Assembly (NCBI GenBank): GCA_030340625.1
Contig: JAOPHQ010005149.1
Span: 96,001 to 160,000 of the forward strand
Length of the DNA: 64,000 bases
Reading direction: 5' to 3'
DNA from: Merluccius polli
Taxonomy: Eukaryota > Chordata > Actinopteri > Gadiformes > Merlucciidae
Every line of letters starts with the position of its first letter. The stretch's first letter is position 1. The notes below the pieces were generated by a model. The model was not told the origin of the DNA, did not search any database, and saw nothing but the letters and a program-made list of their open reading frames with translations. Position numbers and translations under genes: made by a program. Below are positions 55,135 to 64,000 of this stretch, one piece after another.

Positions 55135-55960
55135 CATTCAGACACTGTTGTGTGAAAACCTGGCCGTGACTTTGGTAACAAACCATATTTTTGCCCATTC
55201 CGGCCCGGGGTCCCGTGTGTGGCCAGGCCAGGCCTCCCCCCGCCCGCTCCACCCCACCCACCAGGGTGAGACCCTGCACAGTACCCAGGGCCCCTGTGCC
55301 AGCCCGGACCGATCGGGTTTCACCCACATCACGCCAACATGCCACAGTCTGCCAGCAGTAGCCCTCCCAGGGTACATGTGGAAGTGATTAAAGTCAGAGC
55401 GAGAGACAGGAAGATAACCACTTTTGAACATTTTCCCCCCGACTGACTGTAGAAAAACAAAGAGGTGGGGCGAGGGGGGATAAGCTATTGTTTTCTCTCT
55501 CTGGTCCCGCAGTGGGAGTCGTATGCTTGTTCAGCGTTAGGCTGGATATACCGAGTGGCAGCACCCCCCCCCCCCCCCCTCTCCACTGTGAGAGAAAGCA
55601 TCTTCATAGTTCATCGGGACGGGTCGCCCCCGAGGCGAACCCCCGACAGATGTCTTCACCTGGATGAGGGAGAGCATCATGAGGTCTTATCCTAGCACCG
55701 CAATCCTATGGTTATATTATCATACATATACAAACCATTTATTATACAAACTATGACATATGGTTCCAGCAACTCCCTGTTGTGACATCACAAGTGGGCC
55801 TGATTCCAACTCACTTCTGAAGTCTGGCTGCCCAAACAAAAGCTGGTGTATAAGTACAGTGTACAATATGGTAAATGGTTTGATATTAAAACAATATTAC
55901 CTAACATCCCAGACAGTAGAACTCTTTCGTTCATAACACCCCCTCTTTAATGGCATAACC
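55135..55960 (-). other. no gene recognised
   Basis: GC-rich 55195-55380 with short open frames on both strands but no similarity I recognise, and a C17 run at 55562-55579. Confidence 0.5.
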
Positions 55961-55964
55961 ACGT

Positions 55965-56125
55965 ATGCAGTCACTATCCCTCTTTCTGATGTCACTGCTC
56001 CTCTATGATGTCACTATCCCTCTCTCTGATGTCACTGCTCCTCTATTATGTCACTATCCCTCTCTCTGATGTCACTGCTCCTCTAGGATGTCACTATCCC
56101 TCTCTCTGATGTCACCATACCTCTC
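55965..56125. repeat. 41-bp tandem repeat GATGTCACTATCCCTCTCT...
   Basis: Four copies of TGATGTCACTGCTCCTCTAT plus GATGTCACTATCCCTCTC. A single TAACCTAATACCTAAACC unit follows at about 56180. Confidence 0.88.
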
Positions 56126-56957
56126 TAATCCTCTAACCGCTCTAAACAACTTTACGTAAACTTGACCAGCGTTAACCAGCTTTAACCTAATACCTAAACC
56201 TAAACATTTCTAATGAGTCATGGGAAAATACCACCAGAAGTCCTCCTACAGAGTCCCTTACCAGACACAAGTCATCAGGCCAATCCATCTCACCGCCCCA
56301 GCCCCCCCCCCCTCATTCCTACCAACACTCAGAAATGAAATAACAGCCTGACAAACAGGAAGAAATTACTCCCATCTGGACACCTGCCAAGAGATTAGGA
56401 TACTTGTTGGGTTGAGTGGTCCGATTTCTTTGTTCAATGCTTGACAGAGCCGACGGGGGACAATGCTGAGGAGAACAGTGCCCATGCACCACACAACAGG
56501 AAATACATTCAGCCTTTCACTGCTCACTAAACGGTTCAGAGCAACAAACTAATTTATGGGCCTGTGAAAATGATTTGTATGTTCCTTGTCGTAATTATGA
56601 TCTGGAATCACGAGATGGAATTCAATGTGTTTTTATTCAAATCCAGTGGAGTCTTGCCAATACCAGGCAGTAGAGTATTATAACCTTGAAATGCTATTAC
56701 AATATTTTAACCGGTTGGACAGCTTTATAACCTGGCGAGCCTCACGTGATCAGATATGATCAATAACTCTGATGGCTGGTGTATTTAAAACAGAATGAAA
56801 GGTTTATTTGTTAGTTGTTTACGGTTGAAACCTAGGTGAACTCCATCGCGACCACATATGCTATCGCAATTAGTCTGAGAACTTTGAGAGAAAAACATGT
56901 GGGATGAAGGACAAAAACCTTCTGTCTGTTGGACACAGCTTCTACTTACCTAATATA

Positions 56958-56992
56958 TCTCTCTCTCTCTCTCTCTCGCTCGCTCTCTCTTT

Positions 56993-57047
<55 letters not shown>

Positions 57048-57064
57048 CTGTCGTTCTCTACATC

Positions 57065-57120
<56 letters not shown>
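56958..57120. repeat. (CT)n and (GT)n microsatellites
   Basis: CT 56958-57045, GT 57069-57119. Poly-Ser/Leu and Cys/Val frames are artefacts. 56220-56955 is plain sequence. Confidence 0.94.
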
Positions 57121-57299
57121 TGAGTCCATCTGTACTCTCTCTCTCTTGTTCTTATCACAATTGTGTCTCTCTCTGTTGTGTATTTCTCCCTCTCTGTTCC
57201 TCTATGTCTCTGCATCACTGTCATCACTGTCTTTTTCTGCAACTGTTGGTTCTGTCCAGCTGTTGGATGTTGCCTCCAATGGACCTTAGCACTGTATAG

Positions 57300-57525
57300 T
57301 CAAACCCCACAAACCTAAAAGACCCCACAAACATAACAGATCCCAAAAACCTTCAAACCCCACAAACATAACAGACCCCCACAAATAATGAAGACCCCAC
57401 AAACCTTCCAAAACCAATAAACCTAACAGACCCCCTTAAACCTGACAGACTCCACAAACATAACAGACCCCACAAACCTGACAGAACAGGTATCCCCACA
57501 AACATAACAGAATCTCAAACCCTAC
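57300..57525 (+). repeat. degenerate CCCACAAACATAACAGA repeat
   Basis: About eleven imperfect 16-22 bp copies. A minus-strand frame through it (MVGFEILLCLWGYLFCQVCG) looks hydrophobic but is composed of repeat units. Confidence 0.85.
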
Positions 57526-57639
57526 CATCCGAACCCACAAACACTTGGACATCGGAGGAATCAGAGAAGCTGTGTCTGGGTCCTGGTGTTGAATAGCGCA
57601 GTCTGACCTGACGAGATCCAGACTGCACAGCAAATAGCT

Positions 57640-58625
57640 ACAGAAACGTCTAGAAGCATCTAGAGTAAACAGGATGGAACCGTTGTATCATTCTGACTAC
57701 TGAAGGTTTCCGCTTGAAGGTCAAGGTGTGTCTGGCTGTCATGTTTATATGTTTTCTTTAACTCGTGAAAATATTTTGGATTATCTTGAGTTACAAAGTC
57801 GGTGGTCAAAATGGGAGCATAAGTGTGTTAAGAAAGTCCCAAACTGTCATTACACCCACAAAACCAAGTGGTATTGTTTATTACTCTGCTTATGCATTTC
57901 CAAGGTATTATTACTAAATATAAACAAAATAATTCCAAGTGCAACATTGGGTACGAAAGATTAAGACCATTAACGTGTGAAATCTATCTCTGATGATGAT
58001 GTTTGCTTTATTATTCAAACAGAACATGCCGATTTTAGGATGGTTGGTGATAGACTTAGTGGTGAGGTAAGACGATATTTAGTCCAAATGTAAGTTAAGT
58101 AGCGAGACCGTATAAACACTGTGAGTGCCAAACACCTTTGGATTCAAACTAATCGAGGTCCAACTGTTGATGTCATACACAGTGAAAATGATCCGTTTGT
58201 TTCAGTGTCTTCTTACAATACTGCTCAGAATAACCCCATCAGACGTCGCCTGGTCCAGAAATCCTGCTCATTTATTTTGTTATGTGTAATGCAATAAGCC
58301 AAAAGACGATGATGAAAGAGCTGACCTTGTCTGTTGTAACTGTATTCTAGATTGAATGCAGACTTGGAATATAACGGGCAAGCAGTAAATATTTGCTGAA
58401 AGTACAACACAACTTGCCAACACATGAAAGCCTTAAAATGTGTTCTCCCCAGGGAGTCTGGGAGAAGTTAATTTACCTCGCAGTCAAGGTGCCTTGCATT
58501 CTGGTTAAAACATCTAACCTTCCCCATACCTTGGGTTCTAAGCCAAAAAAGGGCTTTGATTACTCTTTCCGTGTGCCAGATAAACAGACTAGCTCACATT
58601 TAGGATTGATTTAAACCCATTACCA
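57640..58625 (-). other. no gene recognised
   Basis: Plain AT-rich sequence upstream of the 458-bp element. Short frames only, without recognisable motifs. Confidence 0.55.
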
Positions 58626-58639
58626 TTCTACAATTCAAC

Positions 58640-59097
58640 TAGCCTAGTCCTAACTAGACCTTCGTACTCATTTCATTCATACTCATGGTCTAGAACTGCT
58701 ATAGAGACAAACGATTTCTCACTTGAAGGCGGGTGCTGTTGAAGTTTAAAACCTATTGGCTCTGCCCAGTGCCACTCTGGATCTGCCTTAACCAATCGCT
58801 AACGTTTGGTCGTGACGTATTTCATGCGCCGGAAACCACGTTGCGCGCAGTACACTGTATACAAACGGCAGATGCAGTGAGCATTAGCCTGGTTCCGCCC
58901 GCCTCCGTACTTCCGCTCAATAACTGAAATTTGCACACGACCTCTACGTCACTGTTCTCAGGCCGCGCCTCCTGTTCACTGATTGGAAGGACAAACTTGA
59001 AGGAAAAGAAATCGTTCTAACATACAGCACTCCCAGACCTAGTACTGAAGTGAAATGAAAATTGAGCGGAAGTACGGAGGCGGGCGGAACCAGGCTA
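58640..59097. mobile_element. 458-bp element with 9-bp target duplication (copy B)
   Basis: Same sequence as 23163-23616, with ends TAGCCTAGTCC and CCAGGCTA, flanked by CAATTCAAC at 58631-58639 and 59098-59106. The right portion (58885-59097) is bounded by inverted copies of TAGCCTGGTTCCGCCCGCCT, so a smaller palindromic unit sits within it. No coding capacity recognised. Confidence 0.85.
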
Positions 59098-59154
59098 CAA
59101 TTCAACAACTTAATCTTACTTAACCCTTGTTTTGCTTGTGTGTGCTACCATTCT

Positions 59155-59358
59155 ATATCTGCCCATTCAGCACCTCCTGCCCTCCTTACCGTCCCTGGAA
59201 GGAGGAATCTCTCTTCTGTTTCCTTCTCAACCTTTCTCCCCTCTGGGTTTGGAGAGCTAATCTGCCCTTTGGGTTAGGCGTCATATAATGTGTGCCTGTG
59301 AAGCCCTTTAAGACTGTACCTGTAATTCAGGGCTATACTAATAAAATTGACTTGACTA
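59155..59358 (+). mobile_element. L2-like LINE 3' end
   Basis: GGAGGAATCTCTCTTCTGTT, then GTGAAGCCCTTTAAGACTGT and GGGCTATACTAATAAAATTG followed by ACTTGACT. This resembles the 3' UTR and tail of teleost L2-type LINEs as I remember it. 5' truncated, with no reverse transcriptase. Confidence 0.6.
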
Positions 59359-59376
59359 GTATTCTAGATTTAAAAA

Positions 59377-59404
59377 ACCCTAACCCTAACCCTAACCCTA
59401 ACCT
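59377..59404 (-). repeat. short interstitial telomeric repeat
   Basis: Four and a half perfect CCCTAA units shortly after the LINE tail. Too short and internal to be a chromosome end. Confidence 0.9.
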
Positions 59405-60289
59405 ATATAATAAACACAGGACCCCTAAAAACACTTTAATAGCCCTAAATTGATTCAATTAAGGTAATCTAATTTGTAACGCAGGTTGTATGTCTGATAA
59501 GAAGATTAACCCAAAGTAGGATTTTTCTGCAGTCGCTCAGTAAAAACCCGTCCCTGCGTGTTCACTAGAGAAACACTTCCAAGTGCTCCGATACCACAAG
59601 GGTCTTGGATTTCAGAAGTTGTACTGTGTTGCCTTTTCCTGCTTGGCAGTTTGCCAAGATTTGACCACAGGAAGTGATGTCAATCCCTGTGCCAGTTAGG
59701 GACAAATCTGATATTCCCACAGAGCCTTTTCCGAAGATAAACAAACACAGCGTCCAGAGTTTCCCCCAGCATGCCCCAGTGCCTATCGTCCTCCTGGAAA
59801 AACCACCAAATCTATTTATTCAGACGATTTGACCAACGTCTTGTTGTATCCTATAGTACACTGTTTCCCAACCTGTTTTGTCTTATGTGTGGCAGTATAG
59901 CCTCGTCCTACACATTCCAAACATTAAACATCTTTAGGTTACTAGTAGCCAGGGTACAGCTAAGCCAGAATATCTTCCCCCGTTCCCATATGAAGAGGAT
60001 TATACAAAGTCTCTGCCTGCTTTTCCCAGGGAGGGATGGAGCAGGCAGACGCATCCAGGGGGCAGAATAACATGGCTGCTTTTGTTTGTGATGGGGGCCG
60101 GGTGGTGGTGGTAGTGGAGAGGAGAACCAGCCGTCCAGCACCATAACTCTCTCATCCATGTGCCTGGGGCCACGAGAGCAGGAAGTAAATAAAGTATTTT
60201 ATAGAAATAGAAAGTTCACGTGTTTGACCTCATGATGAGTGAGGTCAAGTTCAGGCTGTACAGTTGGACTGATAACAGAAAGACTTGAG

Positions 60290-60500
60290 AGCGGTAGAGG
60301 AGGAGGAGGAGGAGGAGGAGGAGGAGGAGGATGGAGAGGAAGGAGAGGAAGGAGAGGTGGAGGAGGAGGAAGAGGAGGAGGAAGAGGAGGAGGAGAAAGA
60401 GAAGGAGGAGAAAGAGGAGGAGGAGAAAGAGGAGGAAGGAGAGGAGGAGGGAGGAGGAGGAAAAGAGGGGGAGGGAGAGGGGGATTGGGAGGGGGCAGAG
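60290..60500. repeat. (GGA)n purine tract
   Basis: About 200 bp of GGA, GAA and GGG triplets. Poly-Glu/Arg/Gly frames are artefacts. 59405-60289 shows nothing recognisable. Confidence 0.94.
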
Positions 60501-61135
60501 GTCTGTCTGCCATCAGGGAAGTTGTGAACTTCATAACAGAAAGTGTGAAATGTGAAAGAGCAGTGATCTCTCAAAGCTGTCTGTAGCCCAGCTCATCTCG
60601 CAGGAGTCCACTATCGTTTATCTGAAGAGTGTTAAGCCAAGAACACAACTAGACTAGAATATAGCGGAGCTCTCAAACAGCTTGAATCTGAGTATCTTCC
60701 CATCACCCTTTCCTTCTGCCTACACGTAATATTTATCATATGCTAAATTCAGATACATGTCATTAAGGAGCACCTAGGGCCCCTCAGTTTCGCCCCCCCC
60801 CCCCCCTTTTTTTTTGTCTTTACAGACAAACATAAATCTGATGCATTTCAACAGGCTGATGACATGCTTGGTTTCTCCAGGAATTCAGGGACCACAATGT
60901 TAACCGAGACAAACACCAGCACATCTGTGACCAGCACATCTGTGACCAGCACATCTGCACGTAACAAGGAATCACCCGATTGCTGGCTGCATCTCTAGTG
61001 ACGGGTGCTGACATGCTCTCTCTGGGTGAGCGGCAACACACTGTCAGGACAGGAGGTAGAGATCACCTGACAACTGAATAGACACTTCAACCAGTCACGA
61101 CTAGTGGATAGAAGGCCTGTGGTCTCAATCCTGGT
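60500..61135 (-). other. no gene recognised
   Basis: Contains a SINE fragment (60744-60763), a C15/T9 run (60796-60819) and three copies of GACCAGCACATCTGT (60915-60955). Confidence 0.55.
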
Positions 61136-61950
61136 TATGTAGCTCAGTATGTAACTCAGTTGGTAGCTCAGTATGTAGAGCATATATGTAACTAATGTTG
61201 TAGCTCAGTATTTAGCTCAGTATGTAGCTCGGTTTGTAGCCTGGTTTGTAGCTCGGTTTGTAGCTCGGTTTGTAGCTCAGTATGTAGCTCAGGATGTAGC
61301 TCAGTATGTAGAGCATATATGTAGTTCAGTATTTATGCTGCATTCGATTATAACTCGGAGGTTGGAAATTCCGACTTCCTACTAGGAAAAATGAAATAAA
61401 ATGGTGCGTCAACTCGGAGCTCCTAGTCGCAAATTCGGGTATGATTTCTCAACCCCCAGTTCAGCCTTAACGTCATTTGACGTCATTTCAACATGGCCAC
61501 CCAAATCGTAAACGGTGGGAAAAAATATAAATTTAAATGTTTAAAATCCATTGTATGAATTTAAAACACATTTTTGACACATTTTTGATTTACAAGTTAG
61601 TATGCTTTCAGACCAATTCATTAATCAATTCAGACAATTAAACTTTAATGTCCAAATGGACAACATATTCGCAAATACGCGTATGATGCTCGTACACAGA
61701 GAGCGCAGCACAAAGTTTAGCATCCATGTTTTTCTGACTTTGTAGCTCGAACGCACAAAGGTCAGAGATGACAGTTCCAACTTCCCACCTCCGACCATAA
61801 ACGAACGCAGAAATAGCTCAGTTTGTAGCTCAGTATGTTGCTCAGTATGTGGCTCAGTATGTAGCTCAGTATGTAGCTCAGGTTGTAGCTCAGTATGTAG
61901 CTCAGGATGCAGCTCAGGATGTAGCTCAGGGTGTAGCTCAGTATGTAGAG
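61136..61950 (+). repeat. 12-bp GTAGCTCAGTAT array, split by an insertion
   Basis: Copies of GTAGCTCAGTAT/GTAGCTCGGTTT at 61138-61335 resume at 61815-61950. The phrase resembles a tRNA D-arm (TAGCTCAG..GTAGAGCA), but no anticodon stem or box B follows. Confidence 0.88.
61336..61812. mobile_element. MITE inserted in the 12-bp array
   Basis: Ends GCTGCATTCGATTATAACTC (left) and complement CTGCGTTCGTTTATGGTCGG (right), with further paired CGGAGGTTGGAA / TTCCAACTTCCCACCTCCG. About 475 bp, no frame. Superfamily not determined; the flanking duplication is unclear. Confidence 0.65.
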
Positions 61951-62229
61951 CATGTCAAAACACACACACACAAACACAGAACTTCAAGTGTGTGTATGAC
62001 ATCATCAGTGCCTTGCACTCCTCTGTGTCGGTCAGTGACAACAGAGGAGAGAACATCACAGTAAAACACTACAACCCCCATGATGCCTTTCAGCTTGACC
62101 AAATAAAGAGCAATTAGCATCCAACACAGTCCACCTGCAGGGATCCGTAGTTCAGTTGTTACGTCACTGTAATTAATAAAGGCTTTGGATTACCAGCACG
62201 TTGCCATGGCGTTCAAGTGTGTATGCGTG

Positions 62230-62257
62230 CCCACACGTGTGTGTGTGTGTGTGTGTC

Positions 62258-62292
<35 letters not shown>
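62230..62292. repeat. (GT)n microsatellite
   Basis: Two GT runs interrupted by CATT. Confidence 0.94.
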
Positions 62293-62293
<1 letters not shown>

Positions 62294-62294
62294 C

Positions 62295-62785
62295 CGTCAG
62301 GATTGTGTCATATTACGTGCGAAATCAACTGAACGTGTCACACCCGCGTGCTTTGACGCCTGTGCAGCAGACAGCGCCTGACGTGTAATGTAGTTTCCTC
62401 ATTGACTTATAATAGTCCCCACGTTCACGTTCACGCGTGATGATTGCTGCACGCCGGTAGTCACACTACGCGTAGTGACTACGTGTAACATTCATGCGTT
62501 TTTTAGCGAACGCACGCATTAACGCTCGCATGAAGATAATTGAACATTTTTGTCAGGCGCTCACACGTACGCGGAAACGACGTGCGCAAACTCTGTCACG
62601 CGTAACAAGAAGCTGCGTACGTATGAAGCAGCGTGCGCACGTCTGCCTGTCACTGTTTGACAAATGTTGTTACGCTTTCACACAGACGTGCGGTCGCATA
62701 TTCTGATGCGGCGCGGCCGGAAGTTGATCTGCACGGCGCGCACACTACGCGTCCATATGAACGTGTAGTGTAGTTGTTCTGTGTT
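62295..62785. other. CpG-rich non-coding block, probably a transposon relic
   Basis: Dense CpG with many ACGCGT, ACGTGT and GCGCAC words, and a 14-bp palindrome CACTACGCGTAGTG (62465-62478). ACACTACGCGT recurs at about 62742 and ACGTGTA..GTAGT at both flanks (62380 and 62762), hinting at diverged terminal repeats. No frame with similarity. Confidence 0.5.
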
Positions 62786-62789
62786 CCAT

Positions 62790-64000
62790 TTTCATCCAGT
62801 AGATGGTGCAATCGATCCAATGCGAGATAGACATGGGTGGATGACGTGACATGGGTGGATGACGTGACATGGCAGTTTTGCTAGGATGGTGACAATCATC
62901 TCTCTCTGACCAAGAGGACTCCTCTTTAAATCAGGACTGTCCACACATACCCAGACAAAGATAAACACCTACCTACACCTCACAGAACTCTGTAACAGGT
63001 AAAACACAACCCTCACAGGACAATTTGAGGTAAAGCACATACCTACTGCACATAGATCTTATAAGAGTTAACACAAGCTGTAAGGGGCATTTTTTTATTG
63101 ACATTTTTCCAGCAGACACTGTTTTTATTTTGTAACTTAGAATATCTTTGTCTTGTTTATCTGGGGCGTCTAGCAGCATTCATGTTGACACTGTCTAAAT
63201 AAATAATGAAAAAAAAAACGAAAAATGAAAAATCAACATGGTATCATGTTTTCCACATGCTGTAAATAAAGGTTTATCACACTATAGGTCTTAAAATGTG
63301 AAAATGGTTAACAGTTGAGAGATTTCATTCAAAATTAAGAAAAGTAATCAAAATGTCATCAAATGTAATTAGTTACATTACTTTGAGAAAGTAATTGAAA
63401 TAGTTACACTACTATTACTTTTCAACAGGGTAACTTGTAATTATAACCAACTACATTTCCAAAGTAATATTCCCAACACTGCTAACAGGACATAGACAAT
63501 CTCAGACTAATCTCTCTTCTTCCAACTGTTTACCAACTGACACTATGTCCTGAGGTAGTTCTGACTTTCTCCTCCCACAGCATTAACCCTCTCTTGGCGG
63601 GTTTAACTAAACCAAGGGACAGCTCAGTGCCATGCCATGGGGGGGGTTATTGATTATTATAACAATAACATTGCCATAATAATTATAGAATCATCACACT
63701 CATCCTTACTCTTCAATCAGTATTTTTATTGGTACTCATGTCATAAGTCTGCCCAACAACAAAGTACTGTTACCATTGCTATGATTGCTATCAATTTTAT
63801 TACAAATGACTACAGCTGCTCCGGTTAGCATCCGCCACAAACACCGTCTTCCCAGCTGACTATAACTCCAGACTCTACTTTTAAACTTACACAACACAAA
63901 TGACCATCTTTCCCAGTCACCTTTCTCCTTCTCCTTCTTCTCCTTCTTCTTCTTCTTTTGAATTTCCGGTCCGGCAGGCAAAGTATGGCTCAATGCTGCC
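62790..64000 (-). other. no gene recognised
   Basis: Two copies of GACATGGGTGGATGACGT (62831-62865). The AAGTAATCAAAATGTCATC...AGTTACATTACTTT segment (63340-63480) resembles a common fish repeat that ends in CCCAACACTG. CTT-rich run 63930-63958. Confidence 0.5.

Noticed and set aside
55118..55431. Possible GC-rich exon with open frames on both strands
   Set aside because: No similarity to betaglycan or any family I recognise, and no paired splice sites in a matching phase.
56246..56268. Minus-strand CTG/GTAAGG donor near ATGs as first coding exon
   Set aside because: Reading frames end in phase 0 or 2, whereas the next exon needs phase 1, and no hydrophobic signal is encoded.
57436..57633. 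Signal-peptide exon of tgfbr3 (hydrophobic MVGFEILLCLWGYLFCQVCG on minus strand, followed by a GT)
   Set aside because: The sequence is built from the CCCACAAACATAACAG tandem repeat, and the apparent donor is one of many repeat copies.
59377..59404. Telomere
   Set aside because: Only about 28 bp of CCCTAA, with unique sequence on both sides.
61138..61200. tRNA gene suggested by TAGCTCAGTTGGTAG
   Set aside because: No acceptor stem, anticodon arm or box B; the motif is one unit of a 12-bp tandem repeat.

Overview
The window looks like a piece of a teleost fish genome. It has very sparse, intron-split coding sequence, many long (CA/GT)n, (CT)n and (TA)n microsatellites and minisatellites, fish-type tRNA-headed SINE fragments, an L2-like LINE 3' tail, and many non-autonomous DNA transposons (hAT-like, TA-target, TTAA-target). 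No bacterial or organellar gene organisation is present.

One protein-coding gene can be supported. It is tgfbr3 (betaglycan, TGF-beta receptor type III), on the minus strand. Twelve ectodomain exons run from 50488 down to 864, all with AG/GT borders. Coding phases match across every junction (about 2103 nt, about 701 residues). In transcript order they encode the orphan domain (50292-50488, 37530-37667, 15796-15979, 13727-13889, 10758-10905, 9721-9907), a linker leading into the ZP module (9224-9480), ZP-N (8254-8409), the glycosaminoglycan-type linker (5253-5342), and ZP-C (2522-2707, 1529-1798, 864-990). The signal-peptide exon (expected above 50.5 kb) was not found. The transmembrane and cytoplasmic exons lie beyond the low-coordinate edge; bases 1-27 may be the start of the next one.

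The rest is intron or 5' flank filled with repeats. The 21.5-kb intron between 15979 and 37530 holds an 8.4-kb minisatellite (26653-35042, units of about 19 and 22 bp). It also holds a 30-bp array (19180-20215) and a three-deep transposon nest (22502-24500). The 12.6-kb intron between 37667 and 50292 holds a 33-bp array, C-tract elements, a 112-nt foldback and a hAT remnant. Above 50.5 kb are tandem transposons, a TTAA element with poly-C repeats, the L2 tail, and arrays split by insertions.

The most notable points are: two minisatellites that start at exon 3' ends and copy the 5' splice site (5125-5277 and 13215-13740); the 8.4-kb intronic array with its own higher-order duplications; the 112-nt foldback at 43334-43445; a two-copy element family with 9-bp target duplications; and the nested and array-interrupting transposons whose insertion order can be read from target duplications. 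I see no sign of a novel multi-gene system.
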